NCBI GenBank assembly: GCA_029261925.1
Contig: JAJDAJ010000032.1
Location: 1-64,000 of the forward strand
Length of the DNA stretch: 64,000 bases
Reading direction: 5' to 3'
From: Deltaproteobacteria bacterium
GTDB taxonomy: Bacteria > Myxococcota_A > UBA9160 > SZUA-336
Positions within the stretch are counted from its first letter, which is position 1, and the number at the start of each line of letters is the position of its first letter. This document shows, piece after piece, positions 39,677-48,408 of the stretch. Made by a program: the position numbers and the translations under genes. Under the pieces are notes generated by a model. The model saw only the letters and a list, made by a program, of their open reading frames with translations, was not told where the DNA came from and ran no database searches.

Positions 39677-41071
39677 TCAGAACAGCGTGTCGCGGAGCGC
39701 GCCCGCGACGAACTCGCGCACGTCGCGCTCGAACAGGCAGGAGACGTGGCTCCCGCGGCTCCAGAGGATGCGCGGACGGTCCCAGTGGCGCCAGAGCTCG
39801 CGCACCTGCGCCGCGGGAACCAGGCGATCTCCGGTCGCTCCGTACACGAAGCGCCGCGAGTGCTCCAGGCGCGGCGCGAACGCCAGCGGCGAGACCACGC
39901 GCTCGACCGCCCGCTGCACCTCCCAGTCATGGCCGACCGACTCGGCGAGCGCCAGCTCGAGCGGGCCCGCGAAGCGGCGCGTGGTGGTGTGCACGAAGTC
40001 GCTGGGCGGCACCCCGGCGATCGCACACGCCAGCCCGTCCTCGAGGCCGGCCAGCACGCCGACGGTGTAGCCGCCCAGGGACATTCCGCTGACGCCGACC
40101 GCAGGGGCGTCCTGCCGCGCGCGCAGCCAGCCGATCAGCCGCCGCAGCTCCCAGATCGCCTGGCCCTCCGCGTGCAGCAGGTGCGCCGGCGAGTTCATGA
40201 ACTGCTCTCCGGAGCGCCGCCCGGGCGCGCGGGCCGCGTGCACCGGGAGCACGTAGAGCGCGACGTTGATGCCGAGGTTCTCGCGCAGCCAGGCTGCGCG
40301 GAACGCGACCGCGTCGGCCTCGGCCGAGCCCATGCCGAAGCCGTGCACGTTCACCAGCCAGGGCCGCGGCGTTCCGGGGTCGCGGAACACGTGCGCGATC
40401 GCCGTGCGGTTGGCCTCGAAGCTCATCCATTCCGCGGCGACCGGGAGCTCCGGATCGGGCTCGTAGTCGCTGACGAAGCGCAGCTGCTCGTACGACGTGC
40501 CGCGCGCCCGTGCGGGCACCAGCTCGGCATCGACCAGCGGCGTCGGCGCTCGATGGAAGTCCTCGGGCTTCTCCAGCCAGCCGCGCCGCGCGAAGAGCTC
40601 GTGACAGCGGCCCAGCTCCTCGGCGTTCGCACGGACGGCTACGCGATCCGGCGCGCGGTAGCTGAACGTCATCACCCCGAGCAGGGCGTCGTCGGCCGCG
40701 ACCTTCGCCGCGTATACGGGCCCCGGGGGCGGTGCGGGAACCTCGTCGAGCTCCGGCTCGAGGCGCAGCGCCGCCCAGCCCGTGGCCAGCAGGCAGCCGG
40801 CCGACGCCAGCAGCAGCTGCAGGCCGGCGAGCGGACCTGCCACGAGCAGCAGGGGCAGCGAGAGCAGGCCGCCGAGCACGCTGCCCAGCGCGGCGAGCTG
40901 GAAGCTGCGCGCATCGGGTGCCAGCAGCAGCCGCACCCCCGCACCGAGCATCAGGGCTCCGGGTACCGCACAGAGCAGCAGCGCGGCGATGCCCGCGGCC
41001 GCACCGATCCCGAGCCACAGGGCGCCCGAGACGGCGATCAGCCAGACCGAGACCAGCCCCGTACCGCGCAT
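39677..41071 (-). CDS. Membrane-anchored alpha/beta hydrolase
   Basis: A 464-residue protein. The first 100 residues hold three or four hydrophobic helices (LVSVWLIAVSGALWLGIGAAAG onward). The rest is an alpha/beta-hydrolase domain with VNVHGFGMGSAEAD (oxyanion region), the nucleophile elbow GVSGMSLGGYTVG, the late acid region YGATGDRLVPA and the catalytic His in RGSHVSCLF. The catalytic part faces one side of the inner membrane; an esterase or lipase role fits the surrounding lipid genes. The ATG at 41071 is preceded not by a ribosome site but by TACGGT and exactly 6 bases. Confidence 0.78.
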   Translation of the reverse strand: MRGTGLVSVWLIAVSGALWLGIGAAAGIAALLLCAVPGALMLGAGVRLLLAPDARSFQLAALGSVLGGLLSLPLLLVAGPLAGLQLLLASAGCLLATGWAALRLEPELDEVPAPPPGPVYAAKVAADDALLGVMTFSYRAPDRVAVRANAEELGRCHELFARRGWLEKPEDFHRAPTPLVDAELVPARARGTSYEQLRFVSDYEPDPELPVAAEWMSFEANRTAIAHVFRDPGTPRPWLVNVHGFGMGSAEADAVAFRAAWLRENLGINVALYVLPVHAARAPGRRSGEQFMNSPAHLLHAEGQAIWELRRLIGWLRARQDAPAVGVSGMSLGGYTVGVLAGLEDGLACAIAGVPPSDFVHTTTRRFAGPLELALAESVGHDWEVQRAVERVVSPLAFAPRLEHSRRFVYGATGDRLVPAAQVRELWRHWDRPRILWSRGSHVSCLFERDVREFVAGALRDTLF

Positions 41072-41077
41072 GGCCGG

Positions 41078-41083
41078 ACCGTA
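41078..41083 (-). promoter_or_regulatory. Candidate -10 (TACGGT) 6 bases before the ATG of 41071
   Basis: The reverse strand reads TACGGT-CCGGCC-ATG, the same spacing as at 7941 and 28056, with no Shine-Dalgarno sequence. Confidence 0.35.
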
Positions 41084-41106
41084 GCACGCGGCGGATCTCC
41101 CGGGAG

Positions 41107-41112
41107 TATGCT
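41107..41112 (+). promoter_or_regulatory. Candidate -10 element TATGCT upstream of the HAD/acyltransferase gene
   Basis: gggagTATGCTgga lies 30 bases before the ATG at 41143, leaving a short leader. Confidence 0.4.
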
Positions 41113-41142
41113 GGAGGCCGGGAATCGCCCCGCCCCCCCACG

Positions 41143-42624
41143 ATGCCGCCCTTCTCCCACCTGACGCACGAGATCGATCGCAGCCCGGCCGGGCCCGAGG
41201 TGGCGGCCTTCTTCGATCTCGACGGCACGCTGATCGCCGGGTTCTCGGTGATCGCCCTGCTCCGCGACCGCCTGCTGCACGGGGCGCTCTCGGCGCGCGA
41301 CCTGACGCGCAGCGCACGCACGGCGATCGCCTTCTACCGCGGCCGGGCCGCCTTCTCGGCCCTGCTCGCCACCATGGCGCGCACGCTGGCCGGGACCGAG
41401 TGCGGCGAGATGGAGGAGGCCGCCCAGGCGCTCTTCGACGAGGAGCTCGCGGGCACCGTGTATCCCGAGGCGCGGCACATCATCGAGGCCCACCGGCGGC
41501 GCGGCCACACCCTGGCGATCGCATCGGCGGCCACCGGCGTCCAGGTGGCCCCGATCGCGCGCGACCTCGGGATCCCGCACGTGCTGGCTTCGCGCCTCGA
41601 GGTCGCCGACGGGCAGTTCACCGGGCGTGTGGACGGACCGGTGGGCTGGGGGCCGGGCAAGGCCGAGGCCGCGCGCCGCTTCGCCGCGGAGCGGGGCATC
41701 AAGCTCGACCGCAGCTACTTCTACAGCGACGGCGGCGAGGATCTGCCGCTGCTCCAGGAAGTCGGACACCCCCGTCCGACGAACCCCGACCGACAGCTCG
41801 CGCGCGTCGCGCGCAGCCGCAGCTGGCCGATCCTGCGCTTCGAGAGCCGCCCGCGCCCCGACCTGCAGGACGCCCTGCGCACGCTGCTGCTGGTCTCGGG
41901 CATCCCCACCATGCTGCTCTACGCGCTGCCGCTGCAGCTGATCCTGCGCGATCGCGAGCGGCTGCTCGACCTGATCTCCCGCGGCTGGGGACAGCTGGGC
42001 AGCGCGATAGCCCGCGTGGAGCTCGACGTCGAGGGTGGCCGGTACCTCGCCGCGCCGCGTCCCGCCATCTTCGTCTACAACCACCAGAGCCCGATCGACC
42101 TGATGCTGATCGCCCGCCTGGTCGAGCGCGAGTTCGCCGTCCTCGTGCACGGCCCCGAGCACCGCCTCGGCGTGTTCCGGCGCCTGGCGGAGAGCGCGCA
42201 GACGGTCTTCCTCGACGGCAGCGCCGGCGGCCGCGAGAGTGCGCTGCGCACGTTGGAGCGGGGCCGCTCGCTGGTCGTGGCGCCGGAGATCGGCGCCGGG
42301 CCGCGCCCGAGACTGGGGCCGTTCTCGGCGCGCCCGTTCGAGCTGGCCATGGAAGCCCGCGTGCCGGTGATCCCGATCGTGTTCGCGAACGCGCGCGACG
42401 CCCTGCCGCCCAACGCCCTGTTCGTGCGGCGCGGCACCGTCCGCGTGCGCGTGCACCCGCCCGTATCCACCGTCGACTGGCAGCCCGGCGCCCCCCTCGA
42501 CGCGGCGATCGCGGAGATCCGCGAGCTCTTCGCGCGCGAGCTGCGCGAGGCCTCGGGCGAGGACCTGGGCCCCGGCCCCGACCAGGCTAGCCGGAGCTGC
42601 GCGCCAGGCGGGCCTGCTCGGTGA
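41143..42624 (+). CDS. HAD-IB phosphatase fused to a 1-acylglycerol-3-phosphate-type acyltransferase
   Basis: A 493-residue fusion. The N-terminal HAD-IB domain (residues about 20-240) has FFDLDGTLIAGFS, the S-A motif IASAATGVQV and SYFYSDGGEDLPLL. The C-terminal half is a PlsC-type acyltransferase with motif I NHQSPID (N-H-x4-D intact). In motif III the usual F-P-E-G-T-R-S reads APEIGAGPR, keeping the Glu only. VPVIPIVFANA and a beta-strand end follow. CicA/SerB-PlsC fusions occur in mycobacteria and some proteobacteria and are thought to act in phospholipid or lyso-lipid acylation. The last 38 bases overlap the convergent WS/DGAT gene. Confidence 0.82.
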   Translation: MPPFSHLTHEIDRSPAGPEVAAFFDLDGTLIAGFSVIALLRDRLLHGALSARDLTRSARTAIAFYRGRAAFSALLATMARTLAGTECGEMEEAAQALFDEELAGTVYPEARHIIEAHRRRGHTLAIASAATGVQVAPIARDLGIPHVLASRLEVADGQFTGRVDGPVGWGPGKAEAARRFAAERGIKLDRSYFYSDGGEDLPLLQEVGHPRPTNPDRQLARVARSRSWPILRFESRPRPDLQDALRTLLLVSGIPTMLLYALPLQLILRDRERLLDLISRGWGQLGSAIARVELDVEGGRYLAAPRPAIFVYNHQSPIDLMLIARLVEREFAVLVHGPEHRLGVFRRLAESAQTVFLDGSAGGRESALRTLERGRSLVVAPEIGAGPRPRLGPFSARPFELAMEARVPVIPIVFANARDALPPNALFVRRGTVRVRVHPPVSTVDWQPGAPLDAAIAEIRELFARELREASGEDLGPGPDQASRSCAPGGPAR

Positions 42625-43942
42625 ACGTCTGGCCCACGCCACCGGCGAGCTTCGACAGATCGGGCAGCGTCGCGGCGTCGCCGACCAGCGCCGCGTGCAG
42701 GCGACCCGCGTAGGCGCAGACGGCGAACGAGAGGCCGACGCTGTCGACGATCGGCAGCAGCGGGTGAATCGCCTCGATGGAGCGACCGCAGAGGGTGCGC
42801 GCCTCGCGCGGTCCCGAGAGCGTGGTCGCCAGCACATTGGCCACGCGCCCCGTGCGCAGCCGGCGGAGCAGCCCCGCCAGCAGCGCCGGGGGCAGCCAGT
42901 CGGCGACCTGGAGCAGCCCGCTCACCCCGCGCCAGGCCGCCTCGGAGCTCATCCGGTCGAGGATCGCGCGCGTCGCGCCCACGCGGGCGTCGGCGTCGGG
43001 TGCGCGCAGCGGCAGGCGCACCCGCATCGCCGAGCTGCGGCTGCGGGACGGGCCAGGCTCCGCGGCGGTCACGGTCAGCGGCACCAGTGCCATGGCCTCG
43101 AGCGCGGGCAGCGCGCCGCCCCGCCCGGTCAGGTACGACTGCAGACCACCCGCCAGCCCGGCGAGGGCCACCTCGGGGAGCCCGCCGCGCCCCAGCAGGA
43201 CCTCGACGTCGGCCGCCTCGACGTCGAGCAGGCAGACCTGGCGGCGCGGGCCGACGGGCACGTTCCAGGGGAGCGCCGGCACCTCGTCGGCCCGCGCCTT
43301 CTGGACCGACTCGACCAGCGCATCGAGACGGCCGCGTGCCGTGGGCGCCGGCCGCGCGCGCCAGGCGGCCGACGCGGTCGAGCGCGCCCGGCGCAGCGCA
43401 TCGGCGGCCCGGGCGACGGCGGTCGGACCCGGGCGCGGGGGCGGCAGCGGCGCGTCCAGATCGCGATCGCCGGCGCGATCGAGCAGGGCCTGGAGCATGC
43501 GCAGCCCGGTGATGCCGCTGACCATGCAGGCGTGGGCCTCGAACAGCACCGCACCGCGACCTCCGTGCAGGCCGTCGATCACGTGGACCTGCCACAGGGG
43601 TCGGTGAGGCGGCAGCGGCTGCGCGATGATCTGGGCCACCACCGCGTCCAGCTCTGCCGGACCACCGGGGGCGGGCAAGCCCCAGCGGAAGACGTGCTCG
43701 TCGAGGCGGAAGTCGAAGGCGTCCTCCCAGTACGGACCGGTGAGCCCGATCCAGCCGCTCGCGGGCCGCTGCGCCAGCCGGCGCAGCCCCCGGAGGCGCC
43801 CGCGCAGGCGCCGCTCGAGCTCGGGAGGCTCGAGCGGGCGCTCCAGCGTGAGCAGCGCACCCACGTTCAGCGGCGCGTGGGGCCGCTCCAGGTGGAGCAG
43901 CGCCGCATCGATGGTCGACAGAGAGCTGGTGGGGGTCGCCAC
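42587..43942 (-). CDS. WS/DGAT-family acyltransferase with degenerate active site
   Basis: A 451-residue wax-ester synthase/diacylglycerol acyltransferase homologue. It has the family frame: SSLSTIDAALLHLERPHAPLNVGALLTLE, then RPLWQVHVIDGL, the central W-N-V-P-V-G-P-R-R-Q linker, and the C-terminal VANVLATTLSGPREARTLCG. The catalytic HHxxxDG is HACMVSG here: the second His (138) is Ala and the Asp (142) is Ser. Loss of the base His should abolish acyl transfer, so a structural or regulatory role is likely. GTG start at 43942. It is divergent from the patatin gene. Confidence 0.82.
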   Translation of the reverse strand: MATPTSSLSTIDAALLHLERPHAPLNVGALLTLERPLEPPELERRLRGRLRGLRRLAQRPASGWIGLTGPYWEDAFDFRLDEHVFRWGLPAPGGPAELDAVVAQIIAQPLPPHRPLWQVHVIDGLHGGRGAVLFEAHACMVSGITGLRMLQALLDRAGDRDLDAPLPPPRPGPTAVARAADALRRARSTASAAWRARPAPTARGRLDALVESVQKARADEVPALPWNVPVGPRRQVCLLDVEAADVEVLLGRGGLPEVALAGLAGGLQSYLTGRGGALPALEAMALVPLTVTAAEPGPSRSRSSAMRVRLPLRAPDADARVGATRAILDRMSSEAAWRGVSGLLQVADWLPPALLAGLLRRLRTGRVANVLATTLSGPREARTLCGRSIEAIHPLLPIVDSVGLSFAVCAYAGRLHAALVGDAATLPDLSKLAGGVGQTFTEQARLARSSG

Positions 43943-44055
43943 GTGGCGCCACGTCTATCCGATCGTGCTGGCGGAATCCAGGCGCACGCGCGAGCGGCCC
44001 ACCGCCGGCGCGGGGATTGCCGGTGCGGCCCGAGCGGCGTATACGGGAGCGACCC

Positions 44056-45492
44056 GTGGACGCGCAGCGCTTCATCGACGAGTTCCGGCCCTTCCGACGC
44101 GGCGAGCTCGGCCTGGCGCGGAAGCGCGTCAGCGATCCGGGGTTCCTGCCCGGGCCTCAGCTCGATGCCCTGCGCTACGCGCTGCGCCTGGCCCAGCTCT
44201 CGGCGCTGGGCCCGGGCGGCAGGAGCTGCGTCGAGGCGCTCGCCGGCTACCGGCTCGACCTGCTGCAGCTGCTCGCCCCGGTGCTGCCCACGGATCCCGA
44301 CGAGATCGATGCCGCCGCCCTGGCGGTCCGGGTCCCGGCCGCGGTGCGCCTGGTCGAGACCGCGCGCCGGCGCGTGCTCGAGACACCGCTGGTCGACGCG
44401 GACACCCTCGAGCGCGACGTGACGCACAAGCCCCTGGTGCTGCTGCTCGGCGGCGCCGCCGGCTGCGGCTACGTGTACCTGGGCGCACTGCAGCGGCTGG
44501 CCGAGCTGGCCCTGCTGCCGAGCTACATCGTCGGCTGCAGCATCGGCGCGATCCTCGCGGTGCTGCGCGCGCGCACGGCCGATTTCTCGCTGGCCGAGGT
44601 CTACGCCGAGCTGCGCGCGCTGCGGCGCAGCAGCGTCCTGCAGCGTCGCCCGCCGCCGCCGCGCTACACGCTGCCCGGACCCCTGCAGCTCAACCTGCGC
44701 GACGCCCTGGGCCACCTGTTCCGCGGCACCGGGGGGGATCTGCTGCGCCTCGACGAGCTGGCCATCCCGGTGGATGTGCTGGTCACCGGCGTCGGGCGCG
44801 GCGCGCGCGGCTCGGGACCGGCCCAGCCCGCGGAGACGACCGACCCCGAGCGCCGTCACTCGCTCACGCGCCTGCCCCTGAAGCTCGCGGGCCGCGCTCT
44901 CGAGGAGCTGACGGCCCTGGCGATGAGCCGGCGCCTGGTCACGCCGCTCTTCCTGGGTGCCGACGCGAACACCGCCGGTCTGCCCGCCCTCGACGCTGCG
45001 GGGTTCAGCGCCTGCATCCCGCAGCTGATCCACTACGAGCCGCCGGCCGATGCCACGGACACGGCGCGCATCGTGGAGGAGCTGTTCGAGCGCCACGATC
45101 TCGAGGCGCTCGCCGACGGGGTGGTCAGCACCACGACGCCGGCACGCATGACCTGGGAGGCGATCGAGGGCGGCCGTCTGGGCTCGCGCAGCTGCGCGAT
45201 CCTGGCACTGAATGCCATGCAGGCCGGGCGCGGGCCGACGCGGCTGCTGCTGGCGCCGCTCCAGCACGCCTTCGCCTCGCGGGCGCAGCTGGACAAGCCC
45301 TTCTGGGACCTCGGCGTCTCGTTCCGGCACGGCGCGTCGCTGATCGACCTGCTCCCGAGCGAGAGCACCCTGCGGCGCGCCACGCGCACGGGTCGCCGGG
45401 AGTTCGAGCCGACCGCGGTGCTGCTCGGAGCACTGCTCGCCCCGCTGCCCGACTGGCCGGAAATCCGCGCCCGGGCGTCGATGGGTACTTGA
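44056..45492 (+). CDS. Patatin-like phospholipase
   Basis: A 478-residue protein. After about 125 helical residues comes the patatin core: VLLLGGAAGCGYVYLGALQRL (oxyanion G-G-A-x-G), the nucleophile elbow IVGCSIGAILAVL with Ser162 (G-x-S-x-G), and the dyad Asp in LADGVVSTTTPARM (D354, D-G). The Ser-Asp dyad is complete, so lipase or acyl-hydrolase activity is expected. The start is GTG 44056 with cgggag 7 bases upstream; a TTG at 44017 is also possible. It lies between WS/DGAT genes, suggesting mobilisation of neutral lipid or supply of acyl chains. Confidence 0.84.
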   Translation: MDAQRFIDEFRPFRRGELGLARKRVSDPGFLPGPQLDALRYALRLAQLSALGPGGRSCVEALAGYRLDLLQLLAPVLPTDPDEIDAAALAVRVPAAVRLVETARRRVLETPLVDADTLERDVTHKPLVLLLGGAAGCGYVYLGALQRLAELALLPSYIVGCSIGAILAVLRARTADFSLAEVYAELRALRRSSVLQRRPPPPRYTLPGPLQLNLRDALGHLFRGTGGDLLRLDELAIPVDVLVTGVGRGARGSGPAQPAETTDPERRHSLTRLPLKLAGRALEELTALAMSRRLVTPLFLGADANTAGLPALDAAGFSACIPQLIHYEPPADATDTARIVEELFERHDLEALADGVVSTTTPARMTWEAIEGGRLGSRSCAILALNAMQAGRGPTRLLLAPLQHAFASRAQLDKPFWDLGVSFRHGASLIDLLPSESTLRRATRTGRREFEPTAVLLGALLAPLPDWPEIRARASMGT

Positions 45493-45528
45493 CACCGGGA
45501 CCACTGCAGTCGTACACGGGGGGTGCTC

Positions 45529-46977
45529 GTGCCTGATTACACCTTCGAGCGACTGTCCGCAGCGGATCACCGCTTCCTGCTCCTCGAGCAGCCGGACACC
45601 CCGATGCAGGTGACGGGGGTGACGATCTACCAGGCGGGCCCGCTCCAGAACGCGGCCGGCGGCGTCGACATCGGCGCGATCAAGCGGCGCATCGCGCAGC
45701 TGCTGCCACGACTGCCGCGCTACCGGCAGCGCATCCGCTGGGTACCGGTCGAGCGCCAGCCCGTGTGGGTGGACGACGCGCACTTCAACCTCGACTACCA
45801 CGTGCGCCACACCAGCCTGCCGCTGCCGGGGAGCCTCGAGGAGCTCAAGCGCAAGGCGGCGCGCATCATGGTGCAGCCGCTCGACCGCTCGAAGCCGCTC
45901 TGGGAAGCCTGGGTGGTCGAGGGCCTCGAGGGAGATCGCTTCGCGGTCGTGCACAAGATCCATCACGCCCTGGCCAGCGGCGAGCGCGGCGGGGACCTGA
46001 TCCAGATGCTCACCGCGCCCGATCCGGGCGAGGAGCTCGAGGACCCGCGCCCGTTCCTGCCGCGGCCCGAGCCCGGTCGCATGGAGCTGCTGCGCTCGGA
46101 GTGGAGGCGGCGGCTCAGCCTGCCCACTCAGGTGCGCGACGCCGTGCGCTGGCTGCGCGACCAGCCCGGGGGACTCCGCGGCGAGCTCTCCGAGCGGGCG
46201 CGCGCCGTCGCCGAGCTGCTCGGCGTCGGCTCGGAGGACCTGACCGCGACCCCGATCAACGGCGACGTCGGTCCCCACCGCCGCTTCGACTGGCTCGAGA
46301 CCGATCTCGAGCACGTCAAGGCGGTGCGACGCGCGCTCGGCTGCAGCGTCAACGACGTGATCCTCGCGACGGTGGCCGGGGCCGTGCGCGCCTTCTTCCT
46401 GTACCGGCACACCAGCCCGGAGTCGGTCGACTTCCGCGTCTCGGCGCCCGTCAGCCTGCAGGACGTCGACGAGGAGCTGCCGACCGGAGGCCGGATCTCG
46501 CCCTGGATCCTGCCCCTGCCGATCGGCGAGGACAGCCCACTCGAGCGCCTCGACGCGATCAGCGCGGCCACCACGCGCCTGCGGGAGAGCCGGCAGCCGC
46601 TCGGTGCCGAGGTGCTCTCGGCCGCGGTCGAGTGGACGCCGTCGCTGCTGCTCTCGCTCGCGGGCCGCGCGCTGGCGCGTCCCATGCCGGTCAACCTGGT
46701 GGTGACCAACGTTCCCGGCCCGCAGCAGCCGGTGTACCTGCTGGGCTGCGAGATGCTCGCGGGCTACGGCGCCGCCCCGCTGATGGCCCACACGGGCCTG
46801 GGCATCTCGGTCACCAGCTACAACGGGCGGCTCTTCTGGGGCTTCAACGCCGATCGAGACCTGCTGCCCGACCTGGCGAGATTCACCGCTGCAACCGCCG
46901 CGGCGTTCGAGGAGCTCGCCCGCGCGGCCGGCGTCGAGCTCAAGGAGCGGCCACCCGCCGCGTTCGAGGTCCGCTGA
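45529..46977 (+). CDS. WS/DGAT-family acyltransferase, catalytic motif altered (HHxxxSG)
   Basis: A 482-residue WS/DGAT homologue. It starts MPDYTFERLSAADHRFLLLEQPDTPMQV. The motif is KIHHALASGERGG: both His residues (145, 146) remain but the Asp at 150 is Ser. C-terminal hallmarks are intact (NDVILATVAGAVR, PVNLVVTNVPGPQQPVYLLG, YNGRLFWGFNADRDLLPD). The Asp is structural in characterised enzymes, so activity may be reduced rather than lost. GTG 45529 is preferred over 45523 because the g-run ribosome site would overlap the earlier codon and the M-P-x-Y start matches the next gene. The next homologue follows by 3 bases. Confidence 0.84.
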   Translation: MPDYTFERLSAADHRFLLLEQPDTPMQVTGVTIYQAGPLQNAAGGVDIGAIKRRIAQLLPRLPRYRQRIRWVPVERQPVWVDDAHFNLDYHVRHTSLPLPGSLEELKRKAARIMVQPLDRSKPLWEAWVVEGLEGDRFAVVHKIHHALASGERGGDLIQMLTAPDPGEELEDPRPFLPRPEPGRMELLRSEWRRRLSLPTQVRDAVRWLRDQPGGLRGELSERARAVAELLGVGSEDLTATPINGDVGPHRRFDWLETDLEHVKAVRRALGCSVNDVILATVAGAVRAFFLYRHTSPESVDFRVSAPVSLQDVDEELPTGGRISPWILPLPIGEDSPLERLDAISAATTRLRESRQPLGAEVLSAAVEWTPSLLLSLAGRALARPMPVNLVVTNVPGPQQPVYLLGCEMLAGYGAAPLMAHTGLGISVTSYNGRLFWGFNADRDLLPDLARFTAATAAAFEELARAAGVELKERPPAAFEVR

Positions 46978-46980
46978 GAC

Positions 46981-48399
46981 ATGCCGAGGTACGCCTACGA
47001 CCGGCTGACCGCGCAGGACACCTCGTTCCTGGTCTTCGAGAACTCGAACTCGTTCACCCACGGCGCGGGCACGGCGATCTTCGAGGCCGGAGCCCTGGCG
47101 ACCCCGGGCGGCGGGATCGACATCGACAGGGTCCGGCGCTCACTCGAGTCCATGCTGCACCAGGTCCCGCGCTTCCGGCAGAAGCTCGACTGGATCCCCG
47201 TCGAGCGCCACCCGGTCTGGGTGGACGACCCGGCCTTCGACCTGGACTACCACCTGCGCCACATCCGGCTGCCGGCGCCCGGAACGCTCGCGGAGCTCAA
47301 GGCGACCTCGGCGCGGATCCTCGCCAACCGCATGGACCGCGCCCGCCCGCTCTGGGAGTTCTGGGTGGTCGAGGGCCTCGAGAACGGCGGCTTCGCGCTG
47401 ATCCAGAAGATCCACCACTGCATGATCGACGGCGCCTCGGGCGTCGACCTGCTGCAGCTGATGATGTCGCCCGATCCCGAGGCCAAGCCACTGGAGCCCA
47501 CGCCCTGGGTGCCGCGGCCGGCCCCCACGCAGCGCCAGCTCGCCCTCGATGCGCTGCGTTACCGCCTGCGCATGCCCCTCGACGTGCTGCGCAGCGCGCG
47601 CGAGGCCGGCAGCGTGCGCGACCTCGGCCGCGACCTGCGCACGCGCCTGAGCGCCACCGCGAAGCTGGCGCGCTCGATGACGCAGTCGGCAGCCGCCACC
47701 CCGCTCAACGAGCGGATCGGACCGCACCGCCGCGTGGACTGGCTGTGCATGTCGCTCGACGACGTCAAGCAGGTGAGGCGAGCGCTGGGCGGCACGATCA
47801 ACGACGTGGTGCTCTGCAGCGTCGCCGGGGCGGTGCGGCGCTTCCTGCAGCTGCGCGGCGTGGACACCGAGGCCCTCGACTTCCGGGTCGCGGCGCCGGT
47901 CAGCGTCCGCTCCGAGGACGAGCGCGGCACCATGGGCAACCGGGTCTCGCAGTGGATCGTGGACATCCCGGTCGGCGAGCCCGATCCGCTCGAGCGCCTG
48001 CGCGTGATCCAGGAGCAGACCAGCGAGCTGAAGTCATCGGGCCAGGCGGTCGGCGCCGACGTGCTCTTCCAGGTCGCCGAGTGGACCGGCACGCGCCTGC
48101 TGTCCCTGGCCGCGCAGCTGGCGTCGTCGGGAAACCCCTTCAACCTCATGGTCACGAACATCCCGGGCCCGCAGATCCCGCTGTACCTCTGCGGGGCGCG
48201 CCTGCTCGAGATGTACGGCTACGTGCCGCTGGTGGACACCACGGCGCTGGGCATCGCGCTGTTCAGCTACGACGGGCGCCTGTGCTGGGGCTTCAACGCC
48301 GACTACGAGCTGCTGCCCGACCTGGCCGACTTCGTCAGCGGCATCGAGCGCGCCTTCGCCGAGCTGCAGCGGCTCGCCGCGAGCACGGGCCCGGCCTGA
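46981..48399 (+). CDS. WS/DGAT acyltransferase (wax ester synthase/diacylglycerol acyltransferase)
   Basis: A 472-residue enzyme with the complete catalytic motif KIHHCMIDGASG (His145, His146, Asp150, Gly151). It also has NDVVLCSVAGAVRRFL, the linker NERIGPHRRVDW and the C-terminal NLMVTNIPGPQIPLYLCGARL and YDGRLCWGFNADYELLPD. It would esterify fatty alcohols or diacylglycerol with acyl-CoA to give wax esters or triacylglycerol at the membrane/lipid-droplet surface. It is in tandem with the altered copy upstream (3 bases) and convergent with another active-motif copy (9 bases). Confidence 0.88.
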   Translation: MPRYAYDRLTAQDTSFLVFENSNSFTHGAGTAIFEAGALATPGGGIDIDRVRRSLESMLHQVPRFRQKLDWIPVERHPVWVDDPAFDLDYHLRHIRLPAPGTLAELKATSARILANRMDRARPLWEFWVVEGLENGGFALIQKIHHCMIDGASGVDLLQLMMSPDPEAKPLEPTPWVPRPAPTQRQLALDALRYRLRMPLDVLRSAREAGSVRDLGRDLRTRLSATAKLARSMTQSAAATPLNERIGPHRRVDWLCMSLDDVKQVRRALGGTINDVVLCSVAGAVRRFLQLRGVDTEALDFRVAAPVSVRSEDERGTMGNRVSQWIVDIPVGEPDPLERLRVIQEQTSELKSSGQAVGADVLFQVAEWTGTRLLSLAAQLASSGNPFNLMVTNIPGPQIPLYLCGARLLEMYGYVPLVDTTALGIALFSYDGRLCWGFNADYELLPDLADFVSGIERAFAELQRLAASTGPA

Positions 48400-48408
48400 G
48401 GCGCGCGC

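Noticed and set aside
43867..47061. Very long antisense open frames (also around 3374-5329, 20380-22800 and 9835-11730)
   Set aside because: High third-position GC keeps antisense frames open. They oppose well-conserved genes, are Arg/Ala/Pro-rich and show no domains or ribosome sites.
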